Below the pieces are notes generated by a model. It had not been told where the DNA came from, made no database searches, and was given only the letters and a program-made list of their open reading frames with translations. A DNA stretch of 7,617 nucleotides from an uncultured Eggerthellaceae bacterium (GTDB taxonomy: Bacteria > Actinomycetota > Coriobacteriia > Coriobacteriales > Eggerthellaceae), in assembly GCA_934631995.1 (NCBI GenBank), contig CAKTYF010000092.1, forward strand, positions 1 through 7,617, read 5' to 3'. The position numbers were made by a program, and so were the translations under genes. Positions 1-5,805 of this stretch are shown piece by piece; position 1 is the first letter of the stretch, and the number at the start of each line of letters is the position of its first letter.

Positions 1-1106
1 CCACCAATTCCATCTGCCAAGGTGAGCAGGTCGCCAACATCTGGAAGCCCATCACCGACCTCGGCGTGCATATCGACTTCGCCCACGACACGTTCCGCTG
101 GAGAAGCGAGGCGAGCGACCAGGCCCACGTGTTCGTCGTAATCGTGGGATTCTCCAAACAGGATGTTCCGAAGAGGCTGTTCCACCATCCCTCACCGGAT
201 GAGGATGCGATTTGCGCAGAGGTTGATAGCCTTAACTGTTATCTTAAAAATGCACCTAACGTTTTGATCGATAGAAGGCCAAATCCTCTCTGCGATGTTC
301 CAAAGATGACTAAGGGCTGTCAGCCGACTGACGGAGGGAATCTAATTATTGAATCCGATGATATAGCTGATTTTCTGCTTAAGGAGCCGAGAGCGGAGCG
401 TTTTATCAAGAAATTGATTGGTGCGAAGGAATTTATCCAAAGGAGGCCGAGGTATTGCTTGTGGCTCGTAGGAGCCTCGGCGGATGAAATACAGGACATG
501 CCGGAAGTTAGGCGAAGGGTTGATGCTTGCAGGAAGATGCGTCTTTCGAGTTCGCAGGAAGGTACCAGAAGGCTCGCGGATCATCCCGAAACATTTAGGG
601 AGACATACAATCCTGATACCTGCCTGATTGTGCCAATGGCATCTTCGGAGCGGCGATTCTATCTTCCTATGGGGTTTGTGGGACCAGACACCATTTCGAC
701 AAATTTGAATTTAATCATTCAGGACGCATCATTGTTTCATTACGGCGTTCTGCAGTCCCGGTTCCACAACGCGTGGATGCGCACGGTGTGCGGGCGCCTC
801 AAGAGCGATTACCGATATTCCGCCGGGGTTGTCTACAACAACTTCGTGTGGCCGGATCCGACGGAAGCTCAGCGCGCCGAGATTGAGGCACGTGCACAGG
901 CGGTCCTGGACGCGCGCGATGCCCATCCGGGTAAGTCGCTCGCCGATCTCTACGACCCTGATAAGATGCCTGCCGACCTGCTCGCGGCGCATCGCGCGCT
1001 GGACGCCGCAGTCGAGGCCGCCTACGGCGTCGGCTTCCAAGGCGACGAGGAGAAGATTGTGGCGTATCTGTTCAAGCTCTATGCGCAGAAGGTCGGCAAC
1101 CAATAG
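1..1106 (+). CDS. MmeI/YeeA-like DNA methyltransferase or type IIG restriction-modification protein, C-terminal part (5' end outside window)
   Basis: The frame is open from base 3, so about 367 C-terminal residues are visible. This family transfers a methyl group from S-adenosylmethionine to adenine in a specific DNA site; type IIG members also carry a nuclease at the N-terminus, which would lie outside the window. The first ~50 residues (TNSICQGEQV, then GVHIDFAHDTFRW) look like the end of the methyltransferase domain. The middle is the likely target-recognition domain. The end contains RRFYLPMGFVG, LQSRFHNAWMR, LKSDYRYSAGVVYNNFVWP and a helical tail with LYDPDKMPADLLAAH, all typical of the MmeI C-terminal region. 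The ends are GC-rich and the middle (about 170-735) is clearly AT-richer, suggesting an exchanged recognition domain. Whether it restricts or only methylates cannot be decided here. No terminator was seen directly after the stop. Confidence 0.85.
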   Translation, partial: TNSICQGEQVANIWKPITDLGVHIDFAHDTFRWRSEASDQAHVFVVIVGFSKQDVPKRLFHHPSPDEDAICAEVDSLNCYLKNAPNVLIDRRPNPLCDVPKMTKGCQPTDGGNLIIESDDIADFLLKEPRAERFIKKLIGAKEFIQRRPRYCLWLVGASADEIQDMPEVRRRVDACRKMRLSSSQEGTRRLADHPETFRETYNPDTCLIVPMASSERRFYLPMGFVGPDTISTNLNLIIQDASLFHYGVLQSRFHNAWMRTVCGRLKSDYRYSAGVVYNNFVWPDPTEAQRAEIEARAQAVLDARDAHPGKSLADLYDPDKMPADLLAAHRALDAAVEAAYGVGFQGDEEKIVAYLFKLYAQKVGNQ

Positions 1107-1141
1107 AGAGCCTTGCCTGATAGGGTAGCTTTTCGCGCAGT

Positions 1142-1374
1142 GCTTGTTGTAAAAAGGCCCTTCATTTCGGGCAAATCGACGATAATCGGTGGTCGGAAAA
1201 TCGACAGTCTTCCTATCAGTTTTAATGCAGTGTTTTGACCTGGTATTATGCTACAGGAAAGAGTCGCCGCTATGCTTTTGAATCTTCTGAATACCAAAAA
1301 AATGGCAACTGGGTCGATTAGACCACCGATTATCGTCGATTTGCCTGAAATTGCACCCGTTTTTCCAACAACAG
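1142..1374. repeat. Element 1: ~233-base inverted-repeat element (MITE/REPIN-like, unnamed family)
   Basis: Two arms of about 55 bases lie in inverted orientation. The inner core, 1164-1194 against 1321-1351, matches at 30 of 31 positions, and the one exception is a G-T that would be a wobble pair in RNA. Similarity continues outward: an A/T run and CAACAA occur at the same distance on both sides (1144-1155 and 1360-1371). The core shares CAAATC(G/A)ACGATA with element 2 at 5287-5299, and the outer end has the TTGTYGG-type motif of the other copies. An internal GACCTGG starts at 1237 and TTGAA at 1278, at nearly the same offsets as in elements 2 and 3. The element sits in the gap after the restriction-modification gene. 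No transposase or clear target-site duplication was seen. Confidence 0.8.
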
Positions 1375-1419
1375 CTCTCTTTAAGGGGGCTTTTCATGTC
1401 TCAAATGTCGTGCTCTCGT

Positions 1420-1455
1420 TCTTCAGCGCTCGGCATCGCGCGCTTGCCGTGAAGA
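1420..1455. other. Imperfect hairpin in intergenic gap
   Basis: TCTTCA (1420-1425) pairs with TGAAGA (1450-1455), and CGGCA (1431-1435) pairs with TGCCG (1445-1449), with a five-base bulge on the left side. No T-tract follows on either strand, so it is not a classic terminator. Its role is unknown. Confidence 0.4.
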
Positions 1456-1478
1456 GCTGGCCACTATAGGGATTGGGT

Positions 1479-1496
1479 CGCGGGGTGAGCCCCGCG
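1479..1496. terminator. GC-rich hairpin downstream of trmO, no T-tract
   Basis: CGCGGGG, a four-base loop and CCCCGCG form a perfect 7-bp stem. It lies about 70 bases past the trmO stop on the minus strand and also beyond the restriction-modification gene on the plus strand. A run of T is missing on both sides, so termination here is a guess. It may stabilise a 3' end instead. Confidence 0.35.
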
Positions 1497-1564
1497 TAAG
1501 TTGTCGCACCTGTATTTTAATCGTGGCGTTAGCTGGATCGCCTTTTCACCGCAGCCTGTCGCGT

Positions 1565-2245
1565 TTACCGTCGCGTTACGCCCGTCACCGTCAGGGTGCC
1601 CTCCTGATCATCGACTGTGAAATGCACGTCCCAATCCGAGAATGCCATGGCGTAGATACGTTGCGGATCATGGTGCGTTGCGGGGCGCGGGTCAAGCGCG
1701 AGCACTTCCTTGAGCGTTTCCAGCTTGTTGGCGTCGAAAAAACACTGCAGGTCATCGGGTATTTCCACGCGCACGCTGTGCCACTCGTTCTCGGTGGCTA
1801 TGCCCCCGCGCACATTCGGGTGGCAATCCGACGTGGGCACATAGGGCTTGATGTCGTAAATTTCGGTGCCGTCGCGCAGGTCGGCACCCAGCACGTGAAG
1901 AACGGGGCCAGCTTCGGTTGTTTCTACCGATTCCAAACGTACGGATGAAAGCCCCAGCGGGTTCGGACGAAAAGGAGAGCGCGTTGCAAAAACGCCCATG
2001 CGTTTGTTGCCGCCCAGAATAGGCGGACGCACTGTGGGCGACCAGGTATTCTTCTCACCATGGTCAAAACCCCATACCAGCCACAAGTAATCATAGCCTT
2101 CAATGCCGCGCACGCACTCGGGCTGGGAAAACTCCGGTTCGAACACAATGGTCCCGCGCGCTTCCTTCACTAAATTGCTCTGGCGCGGAATGCCGAATTT
2201 CTCGGGGAAGTCGGTGTGGATGCGTGCGACAGGTTTGATTTCCAT
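1565..2245 (-). CDS. trmO: tRNA (adenine-N6)-methyltransferase, TrmO/TsaA family
   Basis: The protein has 226 residues, close to the ~235 of E. coli TrmO (YaeB). The family uses S-adenosylmethionine to methylate the N6 position of t6A37 in threonine tRNAs that read ACY codons, which tunes decoding. Visible signatures are the N-terminal start IKPVARIHTDFPEKFGIPRQ (residues 3-22), GYDYLWLVWGFD (50-61), the family hallmark RMGVFATRSPFRPNPLGLSSV (82-102), DIKPYVPTSD (131-140), and the C-terminal LDPRPA...Y...F...D motif (184-206). The start ATG at 2243-2245 is preceded by AAGGAAGG at good spacing. The gene is single and divergent from smpB. Family assignment is sure. The exact tRNA target is taken from the family. 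Confidence 0.93.
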   Translation of the reverse strand: MEIKPVARIHTDFPEKFGIPRQSNLVKEARGTIVFEPEFSQPECVRGIEGYDYLWLVWGFDHGEKNTWSPTVRPPILGGNKRMGVFATRSPFRPNPLGLSSVRLESVETTEAGPVLHVLGADLRDGTEIYDIKPYVPTSDCHPNVRGGIATENEWHSVRVEIPDDLQCFFDANKLETLKEVLALDPRPATHHDPQRIYAMAFSDWDVHFTVDDQEGTLTVTGVTRR

Positions 2246-2333
2246 GGGCCTTCCTTATCTGTTTGATCGGCGATTGGCAAAGCCGCTATGGACCAGCGCC
2301 CTGCGCCTTCAGCACGATTTCTTGTTTTCGAGA

Positions 2334-2363
2334 AGTTTACTTTTTATTTGCTGGTGCAAGCAA
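2334..2363 (-). promoter_or_regulatory. Candidate trmO promoter
   Basis: On the minus strand TTGCTT (2358-2363) and TAAACT (2334-2339) are separated by 18 bases, about 90 bases before the trmO start. The match is moderate. It would be divergent from the smpB promoter just to its right. Confidence 0.4.
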
Positions 2364-2375
2364 GCCCTTTGCTCG

Positions 2376-2384
2376 TGGTATGAT
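2376..2384 (+). promoter_or_regulatory. Extended -10 promoter candidate for smpB
   Basis: TGGTATGAT fits an extended -10 element (TGN plus TATGAT). No good -35 box is visible at 16-18 bases, which is common for extended -10 promoters. It lies about 120 bases before the smpB start, so it would give a leader of roughly 110 bases. Confidence 0.5.
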
Positions 2385-2393
2385 GCCAAAGCT

Positions 2394-2447
2394 GGGTTTC
2401 TCGCGGAAGCCGCGCATTGTTGCGTCTGCTTTCACGAACCGAAACCC
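2394..2447 (+). other. Possible structured smpB leader
   Basis: Outer arms GGGTTTC (2394-2400) and GAAACCC (2441-2447) are perfect complements. They enclose a small hairpin CGCGG-AAG-CCGCG (2402-2414). The structure lies between the smpB promoter candidate and the ribosome binding site. It could be chance, and no known riboswitch class is recognised. Confidence 0.35.
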
Positions 2448-2502
2448 TGCGTAAAGAGCTTTCGGATGCATTCCCGGCAAGCTTTCAGGCAAGGAGGTGC
2501 CC

Positions 2503-2973
2503 GTGAAAGAAAAGAAAGACAAGCAGATTGCTCAGAATCGTCGTGCGCGGTTCGAATATGAGATTTTAGAGACCTTCGAAGCGGGCATTGAGCTGACCGG
2601 CACGGAGGTGCGCTCGCTGCGCGACAAGAATTGCCAGCTCACCGACTGCTATTGCCTTATTCGCGGCGGCGAGATGTGGCTCTATAACGTGCACATCGCT
2701 CCGTTCGAAATGGGCAACATCAACAACGTTGATCCCGATCGTCGTCGCAAGTTGCTGTTCCATAAGAATCAGATTCGGTATTTGGAGCGTCAGGTGGCGG
2801 AAAAGGGCATGGCAGTTGTTCCCCTGAAGATGTATTTCAAGGAGAACTCCCTGGTCAAGGTAGAGATTGCCCTCGCACGCGGCAAAAAGGTCTACGATAA
2901 ACGCGCCACTATGGCAAAGCGCGACTCGAATCGCGAGATTGAGCGCGCCCTTAAGGAGCGTTCGCGTTATTAA
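2503..2973 (+). CDS. smpB: SsrA-binding protein SmpB
   Basis: SmpB binds the tRNA-like end of tmRNA and delivers it to ribosomes stalled on broken mRNA, so that the nascent protein is tagged and the ribosome freed. The 156-residue product shows the family pattern: IAQNRRARFEYEILETFEAGIELTGTEVRSLR near the start (OB-fold, tmRNA contact), then YLIRGGE-like and YNVHIAPFEMGN segments, RRRKLLFHKNQI in the middle, VPLKMYFKENSLVKVEIALARGKK, and the basic C-terminal tail KKVYDKRATMAKRDSNREIERA that enters the empty mRNA channel. GTG at 2503 is preferred: AAGGAGG at 2491-2497 is five bases upstream, whereas the GTG at 2497 overlaps that site. Its RNA partner, tmRNA, lies at 5806-6162. Confidence 0.97.
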   Translation: MKEKKDKQIAQNRRARFEYEILETFEAGIELTGTEVRSLRDKNCQLTDCYCLIRGGEMWLYNVHIAPFEMGNINNVDPDRRRKLLFHKNQIRYLERQVAEKGMAVVPLKMYFKENSLVKVEIALARGKKVYDKRATMAKRDSNREIERALKERSRY

Positions 2974-2981
2974 GTGGTTTA

Positions 2982-3003
2982 GGCGGCGCGTTGGCGGCGC
3001 GTT
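2982..3003. repeat. 11-bp perfect tandem duplication after smpB
   Basis: GGCGGCGCGTT occurs twice without a gap (2982-2992 and 2993-3003), nine bases after the smpB stop. It is probably a slippage duplication. No function is suggested. Confidence 0.7.
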
Positions 3004-3045
3004 TCCCCGTTCACGCAGGTGCCGCAAAGCTGCAATCGGCCGGTT

Positions 3046-3074
3046 TTGCGTATGCACTGCGGTTGGCCAATACT
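3046..3074 (+). promoter_or_regulatory. Weak promoter candidate before the acidic protein gene
   Basis: TTGCGT (3046-3051) and AATACT (3069-3074) are 17 bases apart, about 45 bases before the GTG start. Both boxes are imperfect. Read-through from smpB is equally possible, because no terminator is visible between the two genes. Confidence 0.3.
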
Positions 3075-3117
3075 ACGTTGGCGCCGCATTTTGCACGTTC
3101 ATTAAAGGAGGATGTCC

Positions 3118-3858
3118 GTGTCTAAGACGGAAGTCGTGGAAATCGAATATAGCGATGACGACATCTTGTATTACATCGATGACGAGCAGGGAAACGAGAT
3201 TGGCTTCGCTGTGTTGGAAGATGGCAAAGAGGTCGAGTATTACTACGCGGATTCTCTGGGCGACAAAGTTGGCCAGGCGGTGGGCACCGTGGTCGATGGC
3301 GTGGTTGGCGGCGTGAAAGAAGCGATTGACGACAATCCGTTTGTAAGCGCGGAGGGAGTGTCCCATTTAAGGGACGACCTGAACGTCATTTACAAGGAAA
3401 ACGCGGATACCATGAACAGTCTGCGTTCGATTGCGCAGGACATGCGCGACTTCAAGGATCTTTTCACGGGCAAGTCGCTAAAGCCTCGTCCCGAAGAAAA
3501 GAAGAGCACCGCCGCAAGCGATGATATGGGTGGCACCGAGGCGGGCATGGAAATGTTCGCGAAGGAAAGCTTGCGGGCTGAATCTGAGTCCGCGCCCAAA
3601 TCCGAGCCCAAGTCCGAATCCAAAACTGAGCCGAAGTTCGAAACAGAATCTGCTTCAAGCGGGGCGGCCCACCCGAAGGCGGACACGAAGCCGATTCTTG
3701 ATGCCGACTTGCGTGCGGAACTCATGGCTGAGCTGCGTGAAGAGCTGAAAGAAGAAATGCGCGCGGAGCTGCGAGCTTCAAATGCCGCTGCTGTGGCGGC
3801 TGCCTCGGCGGGAGAGCCAGCGCCTTCGCCTGCTGCAACTGCACCTTCGGCAGATTAG
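3118..3858 (+). CDS. Unrecognised acidic coiled-coil protein with glycine-zipper-like segment
   Basis: I do not recognise a family for this 246-residue product. Residues 1-45 are acidic and tyrosine-rich (YSDDDILYYIDDEQGNE). Residues 48-66 have spaced glycines (GDKVGQAVGTVVDGVVGG), resembling a glycine zipper that could pack against a membrane or itself. Residues 80-118 look helical. Residues 125-192 are low-complexity with SEPKSE-type repeats. Residues 195-221 are a strongly charged helix of repeated AEL/EEL units (DLRAELMAELREELKEEMRAEL), probably a coiled coil. The tail is Ala/Pro-rich. No signal peptide or true transmembrane helix is evident. GTG at 3118 is chosen because AAAGGAGG (3104-3111) is six bases upstream; ATG at 3112 abuts that site. 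It follows smpB by 144 bases. A function cannot be given. Confidence 0.8.
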   Translation: MSKTEVVEIEYSDDDILYYIDDEQGNEIGFAVLEDGKEVEYYYADSLGDKVGQAVGTVVDGVVGGVKEAIDDNPFVSAEGVSHLRDDLNVIYKENADTMNSLRSIAQDMRDFKDLFTGKSLKPRPEEKKSTAASDDMGGTEAGMEMFAKESLRAESESAPKSEPKSESKTEPKFETESASSGAAHPKADTKPILDADLRAELMAELREELKEEMRAELRASNAAAVAAASAGEPAPSPAATAPSAD

Positions 3859-3948
3859 CCTGCTCCAAAGTTTGCGCGAGCGAGCCTGTGCGCGTCGGGG
3901 GCGTAAGAGCTGTTCCAACGAGCGATTCCCAGAACATAACGATATCCA

Positions 3949-3990
3949 GAAGAAGCGTCCTTTGCGGGCGCTTCTTTTTCGTTTTCCTTT
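3949..3990 (+). terminator. Strong Rho-independent terminator
   Basis: AGAAGCGTCC (3951-3960), a five-base loop and GGGCGCTTCT (3966-3975) form a 10-bp stem with one G-T pair. A T-rich run follows. It ends the smpB/acidic-protein transcript and isolates degV. Confidence 0.92.
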
Positions 3991-4005
3991 GAACATGCGT
4001 AAAAC

Positions 4006-4023
4006 TTGTTGATTAATCAACAA
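4006..4023. promoter_or_regulatory. 18-bp perfect palindrome, putative operator of degV
   Basis: TTGTTGATTAATCAACAA is identical to its reverse complement. It covers the -35 box (4009-4014) of the degV promoter, so a dimeric repressor bound here would block RNA polymerase. The regulator is not in the window and its identity is unknown. Confidence 0.7.
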
Positions 4024-4037
4024 ACTAACGCTACTAT
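4009..4037 (+). promoter_or_regulatory. degV promoter
   Basis: TTGATT (4009-4014), a 17-base spacer and TACTAT (4032-4037) make a good sigma-70-type promoter, directly after the terminator of the previous unit. It predicts a 5' leader of about 75-80 bases before the degV start. Confidence 0.7.
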
Positions 4038-4121
4038 GGGGCAACCATACAAGAAAACAATGCGCTTTTTGCCGCGCTCGATGCGGCACTATGCGTCTGA
4101 TACCAGTCGAGGAGAACCGCT

Positions 4122-4979
4122 ATGTCCGTTCGTATCATTACCGACTCCGCCGCCGATATTTCGCCCGAGCGACTTTCGCAATGGGGCGTGGAGGCGCTGC
4201 CGCTTAAGACCATCATCGAGGGCGTGGAGTATCTTGACGGCGTAACGCTGTCCAGCCAGGAGTTTTTCGAGAAGCTCATCGAAATGGACGGCCTTCCTAC
4301 CACAAGCGCCGTCGCGCCCGGCGAGTATTCAAAGGCGTTCCGCGAGGCGCTTCAAGCGGGTGACGAGGTAGTGTGCATCTGCTTGTCGTCGAAGCTTTCC
4401 GCGTGCTATCAGGCTGCTTGCATTGCTGCGGCGGATTACCCCGATGCCTCGCTGCACGTGGTGGATTCCCTGAACGTTTCGCTGGGAGAGCAGATTTTGG
4501 TGCAGCGCGCCGTGCAGCTGCGCGACGGCGGAATGAGCGCCGCGAAAATTGCTGCCGACCTTGAGCAGGCCAGGACGCGCATTCGCCTTATCGGCCTGGT
4601 GGGCACGCTGGAGTACCTAAAGCGCGGCGGCCGCGTTTCCGCGGCGGTGGCGCTTGCGGGCGGTTTGCTGGGCATCAAGCCGGTCATTGCGGTTCAGGAT
4701 GGGGAAGTGGTTGTACTTGGCCAGGCGCGCGGCTCGAAGAACGGCCGCAATCTGTTGGTTGAGCAGGCGCGCAAGAGCGGCGGCATCAGCTATGACGAGC
4801 CGTACTTGACCGCATACAGTGGGCTTTCCGACAAGCTGCTTCATAAGTACCTTGTTGATAGCGCCGATCATTTTCCGATTGACGTGGACCAAGTGCCCGT
4901 CTGCTGCATTGGAAGCACTATTGGCACCCATGTTGGCCCCGACGCCGTTGCCGTTGCGTTCTACGCACGAGAAGAATAA
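4122..4979 (+). CDS. degV: DegV family fatty-acid-binding protein
   Basis: DegV/FakB proteins are soluble and hold a single fatty acid; FakB members present it to the kinase FakA for entry into phospholipid synthesis. The 285 residues show the whole fold: IITDSAADIS (5-14), LPTTSAVAPGEYSKAF (58-73, the lid and lipid-contact region), SSKLSACYQAA (89-99), VVDSLNVSLGEQ (113-124), GTLEYLKRGGRVS (161-173), GLLGIKPVIAVQDGEV (181-196) and the C-terminal IGTHVGPDAVAVAFY (267-281). The usual TSQP segment reads TSAVAP here, a small deviation. The start ATG at 4122 has GAGGAG at 4109-4114. It is a single-gene unit with its own promoter, putative operator and terminator. No FakA gene is adjacent, so a FakB role is inferred. 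Confidence 0.93.
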   Translation: MSVRIITDSAADISPERLSQWGVEALPLKTIIEGVEYLDGVTLSSQEFFEKLIEMDGLPTTSAVAPGEYSKAFREALQAGDEVVCICLSSKLSACYQAACIAAADYPDASLHVVDSLNVSLGEQILVQRAVQLRDGGMSAAKIAADLEQARTRIRLIGLVGTLEYLKRGGRVSAAVALAGGLLGIKPVIAVQDGEVVVLGQARGSKNGRNLLVEQARKSGGISYDEPYLTAYSGLSDKLLHKYLVDSADHFPIDVDQVPVCCIGSTIGTHVGPDAVAVAFYAREE

Positions 4980-5016
4980 GAGGGCGAGCGCATTCGCTTT
5001 TGTGCACAGTTTTTTG

Positions 5017-5057
5017 AAGGCGCCTACCGTTATCGAAACTGCAGGCGCCTGTTTTTT
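5017..5057 (+). terminator. degV terminator
   Basis: AGGCGCCT at 5018-5025 and again at 5043-5050 (self-complementary units) form the stem, followed by a run of six T at 5052-5057. It lies about 40 bases after the degV stop. Confidence 0.85.
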
Positions 5058-5253
5058 AGCCGTTTGCATGATGAATGGATGAACGGGTCGTAACAACCAG
5101 GCATTTTGACATCCTTAAACGGCGTTGTCTTGTTGTGACGTTTGTCGTGGCGGAGTGCCGCTCGATTCCTTGAAGTTGCATTCTAAGTTAGTCTAAGTGA
5201 TGGGTTTTGCCTGGGGTCTGCGAGTTCGATTGCGTGCAAGGTCGGGGATTGGG
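5058..5253. other. Gene-free stretch between degV terminator and element 2
   Basis: I see no credible coding frame with a ribosome binding site here. A TTGACA hexamer at 5106-5111 has no acceptable -10 partner. CTAAGT occurs twice close together near 5183-5200. Nothing else is supported. Confidence 0.4.
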
Positions 5254-5483
5254 GGCATGTTGTCGGAAATCACGGGCGAAAACGCCCAAATCAACGATAC
5301 GGGGCAGGTAAGGCTGGGTGTGCTGACTTCTCTGTTTTCAAGGAATATTCGTGAACTGGGGTTTTATTGGCGTGTGACGTGAAATGCCGTTGAAAGCGGG
5401 GCGAGAGTGGCTTGTCTGCTTTTTTCGACCTGCCCCGTATCGTTCGTTTGGGCGTTTTGACGGCGAATTATCGACAAGATGGC
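5254..5483. repeat. Element 2: 230-base inverted-repeat element, same family as element 1
   Basis: The arms 5254-5309 and 5428-5483 align in inverted orientation without gaps. The core 5279-5309 against 5428-5458 matches at 29 of 31 positions, with one of the two differences a T-G wobble. Outer ends read GGCATGTTGTCG and, on the other strand, GCCATCTTGTCG. The inner arm edge is CGGGGCAGGT. Inside are GAACTGGGGTTTT (from 5353) and TTGAA (from 5390). Both are at the same offsets as in element 3 (99 and 136 against 99 and 138). Element 3 starts 31 bases after this one ends. Confidence 0.85.
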
Positions 5484-5484
5484 T

Positions 5485-5501
5485 TGCCTAGCGGGTAGGC
5501 A
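5485..5501. other. Small hairpin between elements 2 and 3
   Basis: TGCCTA (5485-5490) and TAGGCA (5496-5501) are perfect complements around a five-base loop. The hairpin fills over half of the 31-base gap between the two elements. No T-tract follows. Confidence 0.5.
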
Positions 5502-5514
5502 TAGGGATTTCAAT

Positions 5515-5744
5515 GCCATGTTGTCAGAAAAATCGTCCTAAAGTGCAAAATATTCCTGTTCGGGGTAGGTAAACAATGCGTCAGCGTGATGCTTGTCGTT
5601 GAGTATCGGCTTCGACCTGGGGTTTTGCGGGGCTTAGGAGGTTCGAGGCGCCTTGAATGGCTCCGAATGCTGCGTTTGTGCCTTTCGAACTACCCCGAAC
5701 AGGAATATTTTGCTCATTGGCTTACATTTTTCGACAAAGATGGT
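5515..5744. repeat. Element 3: 230-base inverted-repeat element, same family
   Basis: The core arms 5545-5568 and 5690-5713 are 24-bp perfect inverted repeats. The outer ends keep the family motif: GCCATGTTGTCAGAAAAA on the left and, on the other strand at the right, ACCATCTTTGTCGAAAAA. The inner edge CGGGGTAGGT begins at offset 46, exactly as CGGGGCAGGT does in element 2. The internal GACCTGGGGTTTT starts at 5614 (offset 99). The core sequence differs clearly from elements 1 and 2, although it is perfect within the element. The right end lies about 16 bases from the tmRNA terminator. Confidence 0.85.
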
Positions 5745-5760
5745 TCGCGCAGCCTCTTGT

Positions 5761-5796
5761 AACAACGAAAAGGCAGGTCCGTTGCCGAACCTGCCT
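5761..5796 (-). terminator. tmRNA (ssrA) terminator
   Basis: On the minus strand AGGCAGGT (5796-5789), a ten-base loop and ACCTGCCT (5778-5771) form an 8-bp stem followed by TTTCGTTGTT. It begins ten bases after the mature tmRNA 3' end. Confidence 0.88.
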
Positions 5797-5805
5797 GGTG
5801 AATTC

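Noticed and set aside
729..1103. Long minus-strand open frame
   Set aside because: It is a shadow of the GC-rich methyltransferase C-terminus on the other strand. The same applies to the long minus-strand frame under rpsB and tsf (6784-7581).
1248..1469. Open frame of about 73 residues, and an opposite-strand frame at 1079-1297, sharing the peptide RPPIIVDLPE
   Set aside because: The shared peptide simply reflects the inverted arms of element 1 read in the same relative frame. Outside the arms the two peptides are unrelated, so a pair of related genes is not supported.
5106..5134. TTGACA hexamer as promoter for elements 2 and 3
   Set aside because: At 16-18 bases downstream there is only CTTGTT-like sequence, not a usable -10 box.
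5197..5382. Open frame of about 61 residues
   Set aside because: It crosses the left boundary of element 2 without a ribosome binding site and has no recognisable protein content.
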